The translations under genes and the position numbers were made by a program. Shown piece after piece: positions 28,516 to 36,731 of a stretch of 64,000 nt of DNA (positions are counted from its first letter, which is position 1; the number at the start of each line of letters is the position of its first letter). Source of the stretch: Tunturiibacter empetritectus (GTDB lineage: Bacteria; Acidobacteriota; Terriglobia; Terriglobales; Acidobacteriaceae). The stretch lies in the NCBI RefSeq assembly GCF_014201375.1, contig NZ_JACHDZ010000003.1:620001-684000 (forward strand), written 5' to 3'. The notes below the pieces were generated by a model that searched no databases, was not told the origin of the DNA, and was given only the letters and a program-made list of their open reading frames with translations.

Positions 28516-30158
28516 GACTTGCTGGTCTCCATTATGTTTGCTTCGTCCCTCTGAGTCTGAGTTATTTCGGCTTCAAGCGTCCCCTGTGCAAGCCGCGCAC
28601 GTATCGTCTGGCCCGGCGCAGCATCTGTAGAAGAACGCAACAACGTGCCGTCTCCAGCGCCACCTTGCAAGTACACCAGAGCATAGCCGCGTGACAAAAC
28701 CGCAAGCGGCGACAGTACATCAAGCCTCGTCGATGCCCTTTCAACCCGCGTACGACGGCCGCCAACGTTCTCCATCGCGGTGCGCTGCAACCGCTGTGTG
28801 GCGGCCTGCAAACGATGGTTCGTCGCGGCGATGCGAACAGAGATATCCTGGCGGCGAAGACGGTCGCTCTCCGCATTCAGACGTTGGGCGGGAACGCGAA
28901 GACATCGTTGCGCAGCCGCGTCAAGACGAAAGCGAAGTTCGTCGAGCCGCTGATCCTTCCGGCTGACTGTATCTCGCAATCGATTCAAAACCGCCTCTGC
29001 AGAGAGTCGTGTATAGCGCTGTCTCGCATGCATCAAATGGAATCTTCCGGCACGCTTCACCCTCGCGCCCAACGCAGCAACGCGCTCCTCGATGCGATGT
29101 TGAGCGGCAGTAATCAGTTCCGCAGCAGCCGACGGCGTCGGCGCACGAAGATCCGCAACGAAATCAGCAATCGTGAAGTCGGTCTCGTGGCCAATCGCCG
29201 AGACCACAGGAAGCGCGGACGCGGCAACTGTGCGCGCCAACGCCTCGTCGTTGAAGCCGGCAAGATCTTCCATCGAGCCGCCCCCTCTCGCAATCACAAT
29301 GGCATCGACTAGCGAAGAGTTGGTATTGAACCAGCGAATCCCCGCAGCAACAGACTCCGGACTGGAGGCACCTTGCATCATAGCGGGATATACCAACAGA
29401 TTCAGCCGCGCATGGCGACGGCGAACTACCGTAACGATGTCGCGAATTACCGCGCCGGACAGCGAAGTAACGATGCCAACGCACTTCGGAAACGAAGGCA
29501 GCTGCCGTTTACGCTCCGCGTCGAAGAGTCCTTCCGCCAGTAATCGCGCCTTCAGTTGCTCGAACGCAAGCTGCAACGAACCGGCACCGCGAGGCTCCAT
29601 CGTTTCCCCAATGAGTTGGAGTTGCCCCCGGCTCTCATACACCGAGACGCGGCCGCGAACCAGAACGGCAAGCCCATCCTCAGGCCGGAAGCGCAACAGT
29701 CCTGCCTGACGGCGAAACAGCACCACCGGTAACTGAGCCTCGCCATCCTTCAGCGTAAAGTAGATGTGGCCAGAGGGTGCCGGCCTGCAGTTGGAGATCT
29801 CACCTTCGACCCAAAGATCGCCATAGGCCGTTTCAATCTCCTGCCTTATGTTCATCACAAGCGCGTGAACGCTCCAGATACGACGCTCTGTTGCCCGTTC
29901 GCTCATGTCCGAAATACTTCGCGGGGTGGGCTTTATCGCAATCTCGCAAGACTCTTCTCTGCCAGAAACCGGCTTAGCAGAAGCAACAACCGCTATTGCG
30001 CCGTCTTCTTCAAAGAAAGAGAAAAGCTCCGATTGGAGCAGCGGGTCCGGCGCAGGGATTGTCGAGGTCTTCGACGTCGACCGTCTTTGGGTCCGGACCT
30101 TCCCCCGCCGCGCTCGCAGGCTGGCCAGTGTCGGCGGATTGTCTTCCCGTTCGGACAT
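28512..30158 (-). CDS. xseA: Exodeoxyribonuclease VII large subunit
   Basis: About 548 residues from ATG 30158, which has an AGG upstream; 30176 is an alternative. An unusual low-complexity N-terminal extension of about 95 residues precedes the normal start of the family, WSVHALVMNIRQEIETAYGD. Then comes the OB domain (LWVEGEISNCRPAPSGHIYF) and the nuclease core (IVTSLSGAVIRDIV, IARGGGSMEDLAGFNDEALA, VSAIGHETDFTIADFVADLR, APTPSAAAEL). The coiled-coil C-terminus follows. With XseB it degrades single-stranded DNA. No xseB is seen here. It is cotranscribed with glmM. Confidence 0.92.
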   Translation of the reverse strand: MSEREDNPPTLASLRARRGKVRTQRRSTSKTSTIPAPDPLLQSELFSFFEEDGAIAVVASAKPVSGREESCEIAIKPTPRSISDMSERATERRIWSVHALVMNIRQEIETAYGDLWVEGEISNCRPAPSGHIYFTLKDGEAQLPVVLFRRQAGLLRFRPEDGLAVLVRGRVSVYESRGQLQLIGETMEPRGAGSLQLAFEQLKARLLAEGLFDAERKRQLPSFPKCVGIVTSLSGAVIRDIVTVVRRRHARLNLLVYPAMMQGASSPESVAAGIRWFNTNSSLVDAIVIARGGGSMEDLAGFNDEALARTVAASALPVVSAIGHETDFTIADFVADLRAPTPSAAAELITAAQHRIEERVAALGARVKRAGRFHLMHARQRYTRLSAEAVLNRLRDTVSRKDQRLDELRFRLDAAAQRCLRVPAQRLNAESDRLRRQDISVRIAATNHRLQAATQRLQRTAMENVGGRRTRVERASTRLDVLSPLAVLSRGYALVYLQGGAGDGTLLRSSTDAAPGQTIRARLAQGTLEAEITQTQRDEANIMETSKS

Positions 30159-30198
30159 CTTGCCTGAGTCTAGCATCGCGACGCAGCCAATCAGACGG

Positions 30199-30423
30199 TC
30201 AACGGCGCAGCCGTCCCACAAACCAAAGAAGCAAACTCAGAAGAACACTGATCAGAATGGAAGTTGCGATGGGAAAGGAAACCGACCATACCCGCCCATG
30301 CCAGCTAAGGTCACCAGGAAGACGACCAAGGGGAAGATTCAGGCGATTCAACCCGAGGATGAGCGCACCTGCCAGAGCCAGCAGCAACCCGAGGATGACA
30401 AGAGTACGACCCAGGTCAGGCAT
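30199..30423 (-). CDS. DUF2905 membrane protein
   Basis: A 74-residue protein with two transmembrane segments (LVILGLLLALAGALILGL and VSFPIATSILISVLLSLLLW) joined by the DUF2905 loop LNLPLGRLPGDLSW. The function of the family is unknown. It lies 11 bases after a response regulator and upstream of xseA on the same strand. Confidence 0.85.
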   Translation of the reverse strand: MPDLGRTLVILGLLLALAGALILGLNRLNLPLGRLPGDLSWHGRVWSVSFPIATSILISVLLSLLLWFVGRLRR

Positions 30424-30434
30424 GTTGCACCACT

Positions 30435-30806
30435 CTAAGCAGTCGCCAGCAGCGCAGAAGCCTCACGCAGAAGCTCCGCAGGCTGACACGGCTTGGTAAG
30501 AATGCCTACAGGTCGCGACAAGGTACTGGCCCGCTCCCGCACACTCTTCAGATTGGAATAAAAACCGGTCAGCATAAGGATGCGACACGCCGGCAGCTCC
30601 CGCGTCACATCGTTTACCAGCGACAGTCCGTCCCGGCCAGGCATGGACACATCACACAAAAGAAGATTTGGCTCAAACTCGCGAGAACACTCCAGTCCCT
30701 GATCTGCGGAGTAAGCGGCCATCGCCTTGAAACCACTCTTCTCAAAGATGAGAGTCAGCGTATCGGCTACAAGACGGTCATCATCAACCACCAGAACTCG
30801 CTTCAT
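30435..30806 (-). CDS. Single-domain response regulator
   Basis: A 123-residue CheY-like receiver without an output domain. The acidic pocket is VVDDDRLV, the phosphoacceptor Asp lies in LLCDVSMPGRDG, the Thr in ILMLTGFYS and the Lys in ILTKPCQP. It probably relays phosphate or acts by protein contact. No histidine kinase is adjacent. It is the first gene of the run ending in glmM, though common transcription with those housekeeping genes is only inferred from spacing. Confidence 0.88.
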   Translation of the reverse strand: MKRVLVVDDDRLVADTLTLIFEKSGFKAMAAYSADQGLECSREFEPNLLLCDVSMPGRDGLSLVNDVTRELPACRILMLTGFYSNLKSVRERASTLSRPVGILTKPCQPAELLREASALLATA

Positions 30807-31080
30807 CGGTGCCCTCCGTGCGAATCGTTCGGGTTGCGTGCGTCAACACATGCCTGAAGAATCCAGACTAGGCCTCAAAAAGCATATTTGTCGAATCAAA
30901 ATTCAATGATTTCATCTCTGAAGAGATAGACTCCGCTCTTCAAACAGAGTCAACGACGAGGCTGTGCAAAAGAAAGTTTGCGAACCACGGCCTGCGACTT
31001 CACCCGTACAGAATCGCAACTTCAGTCTCTGGTAAGGTTTACGACAGAACGCTGACTCCGAATCGATTGAGGATCTCACC

Positions 31081-32271
31081 TTGCACGTCGCCGCATTCAT
31101 CGCCGGTCTGCTCTTTTGCCTGGGAGTCGCCCTCGACGCCTTTCAGACCATCATCCTTCCCCGCCGTCCCACCGGGCGATTTCGAATCACCCGAATCTTC
31201 TTCATCGCCACCTGGGCCCCCTGGGTCTACATGGCCGAACGCGCCACAGACAAAAAGCTGCGCGAGCAGATCTACAGCATTTATGGCCCGCTCTCTCTTC
31301 TTCTGCTTCTCCTGCTTTGGGCGATTCTTCTAATCTTCGGCTTCGGAATGTTTTATTTCTCCATGCATTCCCCCTTTGGTGACGCCATGATGACCCACGC
31401 CAACAACCCCTTGGCACAGTTCGGCACCGACCTCTACGTAAGCGGCACGACCCTCTTCACCCTCGGCCTGGGAGATGTCGTCCCCCATAGTCTTCTCGCA
31501 CGGGCCTTCATTATCCTCGAGTCCGGCGTAGGCCTCGGCTTCGTCGCCCTCGTCATCGGCTATCTTCCTGTGCTCTATCAGGCATTTTCGCATCGCGAGA
31601 TCAACGTTGCCCTCCTCGATGCACGCGCCGGCTCCCCTCCCAACGCCGCCGAACTACTCCGCCGCCATGCCTTCGAAGGAAGCGAAGAAGCCCTGATCGA
31701 TCTGCTGGAGGAGTGGGAGCGCTGGTCCGCCGAGATCCTCGAGTCGCACATCTCCTACCCCATTCTCTGCTTCTACCGCTCGCAGCACGACACCCAGAGC
31801 TGGCTCGCCGCCCTCATCTCAATCCTCGACACCTGCGCCCTCCTGATCTCGGTCATCGAAGGCACCCACTCCCGCCAGGCCCAACTCACCTTCGTCATGT
31901 CCCGCCACGCCCTCATCGATATCGGTGAGGTCTTCGAAGTTCTCGAACGCAACCCCGGACAGCCTCGAACCGACCCCGACCGCCTCCCGTCCAAAGACTT
32001 CTACCATCTCTGCGAGGCGCTTGGCGAAAATCAGCTCCGGCTCTGTGGCGATCCCGCCGCGGCAAAACGCCTCCACACTATCCGTGCTCTCTACGAGCCT
32101 CACGCCCACGGTCTCTCCGAATACCTGCGCCTGCCCCTCCCCGTCTGGGTCGCGCCCCCAAAAGTAAACGACCAGTGGAGTCTTCTGACCAGAATGCGAA
32201 CCGACGCCGCCACAGCCATGAAGTCCGCAGGCGACCGCACGCCCTTCTTTCCCGACGAAGACCACGGCTGA
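31081..32271 (+). CDS. Two-transmembrane ion channel-like protein
   Basis: A 396-residue membrane protein with a TTG start at 31081, preceded by GAGG nine bases upstream. Transmembrane segments lie at about 3-25, 70-95 and 138-166. A pore-like stretch LYVSGTTLFTLGLGD at about 118-132 resembles the potassium channel pore loop, but the filter is TLGLGD where most channels have T-V-G-Y-G-D. A 230-residue cytoplasmic C-terminal helical domain follows, with no RCK/TrkA nucleotide-binding motif that I can see. Ion channel function is inferred; selectivity may differ because of the Leu in place of Tyr/Phe. Confidence 0.72.
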   Translation: MHVAAFIAGLLFCLGVALDAFQTIILPRRPTGRFRITRIFFIATWAPWVYMAERATDKKLREQIYSIYGPLSLLLLLLLWAILLIFGFGMFYFSMHSPFGDAMMTHANNPLAQFGTDLYVSGTTLFTLGLGDVVPHSLLARAFIILESGVGLGFVALVIGYLPVLYQAFSHREINVALLDARAGSPPNAAELLRRHAFEGSEEALIDLLEEWERWSAEILESHISYPILCFYRSQHDTQSWLAALISILDTCALLISVIEGTHSRQAQLTFVMSRHALIDIGEVFEVLERNPGQPRTDPDRLPSKDFYHLCEALGENQLRLCGDPAAAKRLHTIRALYEPHAHGLSEYLRLPLPVWVAPPKVNDQWSLLTRMRTDAATAMKSAGDRTPFFPDEDHG

Positions 32272-32293
32272 TTCCCGCAACCCACAACGAAGA

Positions 32294-32329
32294 TTCGGGA
32301 TGCAAGGCGTACAGCCCTCGCATCCCGAA
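32294..32329. terminator. Bidirectional terminator
   Basis: A 10-bp perfect stem TTCGGGATGC/GCATCCCGAA between convergent genes, followed on the plus strand by CTTCTTT. Confidence 0.7.
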
Positions 32330-32356
32330 CTTCTTTCCAAATCTGTATCCAGAAAG

Positions 32357-33148
32357 CTACTGACCAGCAGGCCCCGCAGGCGCAGGATTCAGCTTCTGAG
32401 CAGCCAGCGTCCCGGCAGCGCCCTTAGCGTCTTTGTCCTTCAACTGCGCATAGATCTTCTTCGCCAGCTCAGGCTTCCCCTGTGCCTCATACAGTTCCGC
32501 AAGCTGCAGTTGCGCCAGGCCGGAAGGCACAGTCGTCGTCGGCTTGGCCGTCAGCTCGTTATAGATATCCACAGCCTGAGAATCACGCCCCGTCTGGCGA
32601 TAGAGTTGTGCCAGCGAAAGCTTCGCGAGCGCCGCAAGATCCCCATTCCAACCACCCGCCACCTGCTTCAGCGTGCTCTCCGCCGGGCCGTTCTGTCCCT
32701 CTTCCATATAGGTCAACCCACCAAAGTAGCGAGCCACCTTGCCATCCGGGGTCATACCGTACTTGTCCGCGACGCCCATGAAAAGATCATTGGCCGCCTT
32801 AGCCCGTTCGGTCGGAGACGCATACGTCTTCACCCCAGCAGGCACCGGCTGCCCAGGCGCTGCCAGCGGCGTCTGGTAAGCCTGCATGGCTGCGCCAAAG
32901 GCCACGGAAGCCTGATTTGCGCGGCTGTTATAGATCAGAAAGCCACCCACCACCACCAGGATCGCCGCGAGGGCAATTGCACTGGTAGCGATCACGGAGC
33001 GGCGGTTTTCGCTGGCCCACTCAAGGCCATGCTGTGTGGTATCGACGAACTGGTCATGCTTGAGAGCTTGCTTGGTCTGCTGGTCCACTTTGTCTTGTTC
33101 TTCCTTTTTGCTCGTCCCGCGTTGAGGGATCTGGTAGCGCGAAGTCAC
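32357..33148 (-). CDS. Membrane-anchored TPR protein, YfgM-like
   Basis: About 263 residues from a GTG at 33148 (read as MTSRYQIPQRGTSKKEEQDK); the reading frame continues far upstream across the divergent pckG promoter and start, so the long version is rejected. A charged cytoplasmic N-terminus, one transmembrane segment (VIATSAIALAAILVVVGGFL, about 52-73) and a periplasmic TPR region (about 95-245) follow, with a Pro/Ala-rich end. The arrangement is that of YfgM-type proteins, which associate with the SecYEG translocon. The assignment is by architecture. The exact start is uncertain because no strong ribosome site is visible. Confidence 0.7.
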   Translation of the reverse strand: MTSRYQIPQRGTSKKEEQDKVDQQTKQALKHDQFVDTTQHGLEWASENRRSVIATSAIALAAILVVVGGFLIYNSRANQASVAFGAAMQAYQTPLAAPGQPVPAGVKTYASPTERAKAANDLFMGVADKYGMTPDGKVARYFGGLTYMEEGQNGPAESTLKQVAGGWNGDLAALAKLSLAQLYRQTGRDSQAVDIYNELTAKPTTTVPSGLAQLQLAELYEAQGKPELAKKIYAQLKDKDAKGAAGTLAAQKLNPAPAGPAGQ

Positions 33149-33358
33149 AGCGCAGAACTTTAAGTCTATCAGCGCGGTAATCGAAGTGCGACTCGCCCGC
33201 GCCTGAATCGCCTCAAAATCAGCAACGCGCGCAAAATGAGGCAATTCCGTGCACTCTCTATGCCCTGAATTTGAACCACTATCTCTGTACCCTCTCCAGA
33301 GGGTTGACAGCCCCACGGTAGAGGCGAAGACTTGTACCCGAAGGAATTGCGCCCACTT

Positions 33359-35206
33359 ATGAAGACTGTAGCCGTCGAATCCGCTATCGCGACCCCGCCC
33401 ACTACCAACAAACACCTCATCCGCTGGGTCGAAAAGATGGCCGACCTCTGCCAGCCCGACCGCATTCACTGGATCGACGGATCGCAGGCCGAGTACGACT
33501 TCCTCTGCAACCAGCTCGTCCACACCGGCACCTTTACCAAGCTCAACGAAAAGCTCTGGCCCGGCTGCTTCCTCGCCCGCTCCGCCCCCAACGACGTCGC
33601 CCGAGTCGAAGACCGCACCTTCATCTGCTCCCTGTCGAAGGATACCGCCGGTCCCACCAACAACTGGGAAGACCCCTTCGTGATGCGCAAGAAGCTCAAG
33701 GCCCTCTTCAAAGGAGCCATGCGCGGCCGCACCATGTACGTCCTGCCCTACTCCATGGGCCCGGTCGGATCGCCCATGTCGCAGATCGGCGTCCAGCTCA
33801 CCGACTCCGCCTACGCCGTCGTCAACATGCGCATCATGGCCCGTATCGGAGCCCCCGTCTTCGCCGAAATCGACAAGGACGAGAAGCGCGTCGTCCCCTG
33901 CATGCACACCGTAGGCGCACCCCTTGCACCCGGCGAGCAGGATGTCCCCTGGCCCTGCAACGACGAGAAATACATCGTCCACTTCCCCGAAACCCGCGAG
34001 ATCTGGTCCTACGGCTCGGGTTACGGCGGCAACGCGTTGCTCGGCAAAAAATGTTTCGCCCTACGCATCGCCTCCAACATCGCCCGCGACGAGGGCTGGA
34101 TGGCGGAACACATGTTGATCGTCGGCGTGGAATCGCCCAAGCGCCCCGACGGCACCACCGAAAAGACCTACGTAGCGGCCGCCTTCCCCAGTGCCTGCGG
34201 CAAGACCAACTTTGCCATGATGATCCCACCCGCAGGCTTCGAGGGCTGGAAGGTCTGGACCGTAGGCGACGATATCGCCTGGATCAAACCAGACGAGAAT
34301 GGACAGCTCCGCGCCATCAACCCTGAGGCCGGCTTCTTCGGCGTGGCCCCCGGCACCAGCGCCAAGACCAATCCCAACGCCATGGCCACGCTGGCCAAAA
34401 ACACCATCTTCACCAATGTAGCGCTCACCCCCGAGGGCGGCGTCTGGTGGGAGGGCATGACCGATACCCCACCCGCCGAGCTCATCGACTGGCGCGGCAA
34501 CCGCTGGACCCCGGCCATCGCCAAGGAAACCGGCCAACCCGCCGCCCATCCCAACGGCCGCTTCACCGCTCCGGCTTCGCAGTGTCCCACCATCGACCCC
34601 GACTGGGAGAATCCGAACGGTGTTCCCATCTCCGCGTTCATCTTTGGCGGTCGACGACCCACCACCATGCCGCTTGTCTATCAGGCCTTCAACTGGTCTG
34701 CCGGCGTCTACATTGGGGCCACCATGGGCTCGGAGACCACTGCTGCAGCGGGCGGTGCTATCGGCAAGGTGCGGCGCGACCCTATGGCCATGCTGCCTTT
34801 CTGCGGCTATCACATGGGCGACTACTTCCGGCACTGGCTCAAGATGCAGCGCAACCTCTCTGCCACGCCCCGCGTCTTCCACGTCAACTGGTTCCGCAAG
34901 GGTCCTGACGGGCAGTTCCTCTGGCCTGGTTTCGGCGAGAACATGCGTGTTCTCAAGTGGATCGTCGATCGTGTCCGCGGCCGCGCCCAGGGCAAAGAGA
35001 CGCCCATTGGCTGGACGCCGCACTTTGACGACATCAACTGGAAGGGGCTCGACTTTCCGCGTGAGACCTTCGACGTGCTCCAAACGGTAGATCGCGGCCA
35101 GTGGAAGCAGGAGGTTATGGGCCATGAGGAGCTCTTCCTCGCCCTTCATGACCACCTGCCTCCGGAGATGATCTATGAGCGCGAACTGCTCATCTGCAGA
35201 CTTTAG
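33359..35206 (+). CDS. pckG: Phosphoenolpyruvate carboxykinase (GTP)
   Basis: A 615-residue GTP-type PEP carboxykinase. ATG 33359 is chosen; a TTG at 33332 with GAGG seven bases upstream is a real alternative. Signatures: substrate-binding [40 protein letters not shown], the P-loop-like [12 protein letters not shown] at 276-286 with the reactive cysteine, and [20 protein letters not shown]. It converts oxaloacetate to PEP and CO2 with GTP, the first step of gluconeogenesis, in the cytoplasm. It is monocistronic and divergent from the TPR gene. Codon use is very biased to C-ending codons, consistent with high expression. Confidence 0.96.
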   Translation: MKTVAVESAIATPPTTNKHLIRWVEKMADLCQPDRIHWIDGSQAEYDFLCNQLVHTGTFTKLNEKLWPGCFLARSAPNDVARVEDRTFICSLSKDTAGPTNNWEDPFVMRKKLKALFKGAMRGRTMYVLPYSMGPVGSPMSQIGVQLTDSAYAVVNMRIMARIGAPVFAEIDKDEKRVVPCMHTVGAPLAPGEQDVPWPCNDEKYIVHFPETREIWSYGSGYGGNALLGKKCFALRIASNIARDEGWMAEHMLIVGVESPKRPDGTTEKTYVAAAFPSACGKTNFAMMIPPAGFEGWKVWTVGDDIAWIKPDENGQLRAINPEAGFFGVAPGTSAKTNPNAMATLAKNTIFTNVALTPEGGVWWEGMTDTPPAELIDWRGNRWTPAIAKETGQPAAHPNGRFTAPASQCPTIDPDWENPNGVPISAFIFGGRRPTTMPLVYQAFNWSAGVYIGATMGSETTAAAGGAIGKVRRDPMAMLPFCGYHMGDYFRHWLKMQRNLSATPRVFHVNWFRKGPDGQFLWPGFGENMRVLKWIVDRVRGRAQGKETPIGWTPHFDDINWKGLDFPRETFDVLQTVDRGQWKQEVMGHEELFLALHDHLPPEMIYERELLICRL

Positions 35207-35517
35207 TCAGGTGTTTTTTTCTGTATGGTGGCATGTGCGTTTTTGCAGGGGTTTTTGCGAAATGCTAGTGCTAAAACGTGGTTTTCTGGATGGTGAAACG
35301 TGGTGAGATCGTGGTGAAATGCTGGCTGAAAACACCACGATTTCAGGTCACGAAAAATACGCCACGTTTTGACAATTTATTTTGACCTGCCTTGTTCAGA
35401 GTTATTTGGCATGGCTGTTCAGAGCCAACTGGTTCGAAGGTTCCGGTTCCCCCTTTGAATGGTGATTGACCTTCAAAGTCTCCCGGAAGCAATATTCAGA
35501 GAGCTAAGCAGGATCCT
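35207..35517. other. Intergenic region with nested inverted repeats
   Basis: A 311-bp gap after pckG. It contains an outer inverted repeat AAAACGTGG (35273-35281) / CCACGTTTT (35362-35370) and an inner one ATCGTGGTG (35308-35316) / CACCACGAT (35333-35341). Direct copies of CGTGGTGA lie inside. No gene is supported. It could be a structured 3' element, a repeat remnant or a regulator array. Confidence 0.6.
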
Positions 35518-36324
35518 ATGTCGAATCAGCACGCTGCACCCGTCAACCCCGATCCGCGGCCGCCAGTGCCAGAGCCCAGCCACGCCGAACGCTCCCGCAC
35601 CCTGCTTCACCAGGCCAGCGTGGCGACGCTTTCGACCGTCTCCCGCAAGCAGCCGGGCTTCCCCTTCGGCTCCCTGATGCCCTACGCGCTCGATGCTGCG
35701 GGGCGGCCCCTGTTCCTCATCAGCACGATGGCGATGCACACTCAGAACATGAAGGCGGACCCACGCGCCAGCCTCTTTGTTGCCCAGCCGGCGGCCGATG
35801 GGGACGTGCTTGGGGCGGCACGTGTCACCCTCGTCGGGGCGGTCCACCAGATCATCGAGAAGGAGAAGCCTGAGGCTCGGGAACTCTACCTAAAGGCTCA
35901 CCCCAACAGCCACTACTGGGTGGACTTTACCGACTTCGCCTTCTTTCGTCTGGAGCCGGTGGATGTGTACTACGTGGGCGGCTTCGGCGTGATGGGCTGG
36001 GTCACTGCGGCGGACTACGCCGCAGCCTCTCCCGACCCTCTTGCCGGGACAGCGCAGGGCATCCTGGACCACATGAACGCCGATCACGGCGACGCGCTCG
36101 TTCTGCTGACGAAGGCACATGCCGGGCTTGAAGCCGAGTCGGCAACGATGACCTCGGTCGACCGGCTGGGGTTCCATGTTCGGGCCGTCACACCAGCAGG
36201 AGTCAAGGGTGCGCGCATCGCTTTTTTACGTGAGGCGAAGACGGCTGGGGACACACGTTCCATTTTGGTCGAGATGGTAAAACACGCGCGCCAGAACAGT
36301 GCACTCCCCACAAATGCCTATTGA
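35518..36324 (+). CDS. HugZ-like heme/FMN-binding split-barrel protein with DUF2470
   Basis: A 268-residue protein. An N-terminal pyridoxamine-phosphate-oxidase-like split barrel (about 25-165) has VATLSTVSRKQPGFPFGSLM and AMHTQNMKADPRASLFVAQP. A C-terminal DUF2470 domain carries GILDHMNADHGDALVLLTKA. This two-domain layout is that of HugZ-family heme utilisation proteins, though many members are only FMN- or heme-binding oxidoreductases of unknown substrate. It has no signal peptide. It is followed by a structured RNA segment and a strong terminator. Confidence 0.83.
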   Translation: MSNQHAAPVNPDPRPPVPEPSHAERSRTLLHQASVATLSTVSRKQPGFPFGSLMPYALDAAGRPLFLISTMAMHTQNMKADPRASLFVAQPAADGDVLGAARVTLVGAVHQIIEKEKPEARELYLKAHPNSHYWVDFTDFAFFRLEPVDVYYVGGFGVMGWVTAADYAAASPDPLAGTAQGILDHMNADHGDALVLLTKAHAGLEAESATMTSVDRLGFHVRAVTPAGVKGARIAFLREAKTAGDTRSILVEMVKHARQNSALPTNAY

Positions 36325-36362
36325 CTCCTATCTTCTTTGCCTTTATCTTTAACTAGTGGCAA

Positions 36363-36410
36363 GACTCCCTTCGGGTTGAGTCAGTCATAACGAAGTCCAC
36401 CCACTTCGTT
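36363..36410 (+). promoter_or_regulatory. Two consecutive RNA hairpins downstream of the HugZ-like gene
   Basis: Hairpin 1 pairs GACTC (36363-36367) with GAGTC (36378-36382) around a CCTTCGGG core. Hairpin 2 is a perfect 8-bp AACGAAGT/ACTTCGTT stem at 36389-36410 with a 6-nt loop. Together with the terminator that follows they resemble a riboswitch-like or small-RNA leader. No known class is recognised. Confidence 0.45.
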
Positions 36411-36423
36411 GCTTTACCGGAAT

Positions 36424-36466
36424 ACCCACGCAACAGCCCCCACCGCGCTGCGTGGGTTTCCTTTTT
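36424..36466 (+). terminator. Strong rho-independent terminator
   Basis: A perfect 9-bp stem, ACCCACGCA (36424-36432) / TGCGTGGGT (36449-36457), followed by TTCCTTTTT. Confidence 0.85.
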
Positions 36467-36497
36467 AACATCCCTTTGATTGTTTGGAGGAGGCCAA

Positions 36498-36731
36498 ATG
36501 GAAGAGCAGATCACGCTTGCGAAGCTCCAGTTTTGCCTTGCACTTCAGGTTCGAGATTGGGAACTGATGAGGACTAATCCGATCGCCGACACAGCATACT
36601 GCTCCGGCAGTATGCTGTGTCGGCTCTTACATCAATCGCTCCGGAGAGAGCGTCGTTCGGGACTGACACTCCTCGCTTGCAGGTCGGGACTACTTCGGTG
36701 CTGGCCTTTGCGCTTTAGAAATTCAGCTTGA
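36498..36731 (+). CDS. Small ORF with strong ribosome site, doubtful
   Basis: ATG 36498 is preceded by GGAGGAGG at good distance, the best ribosome site in the area. It encodes MEEQITLAKLQFCLALQVRD followed by a less protein-like, Arg/Leu/Cys-rich tail; the frame runs through an 18-bp perfect hairpin and into the end of the convergent TonB gene. Only the first 25-30 residues look like a natural peptide. It might be a leader peptide, a decaying gene or noise. Confidence 0.3.
   Translation: MEEQITLAKLQFCLALQVRDWELMRTNPIADTAYCSGSMLCRLLHQSLRRERRSGLTLLACRSGLLRCWPLRFRNSA
36585..36624. repeat. Perfect 18-bp inverted repeat with 4-nt loop
   Basis: GCCGACACAGCATACTGC at 36585-36602, loop TCCG, then its exact complement at 36607-36624, followed on the plus strand by TCTTAC. 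It is located between convergent genes, so it may end transcription from either side although the T-run is weak. Confidence 0.85.

Noticed and set aside
32357-33982. A 541-codon open frame extending the TPR gene upstream
   Set aside because: The extension overlaps the divergent pckG start and its first 300 residues are Gly/Asp/Val-rich shadow sequence of pckG; the TPR protein begins near a GTG at 33148.
34061-35155. A 364-codon minus-strand frame inside pckG
   Set aside because: It is antisense to a clear PEP carboxykinase and arises from the strong third-position GC bias.
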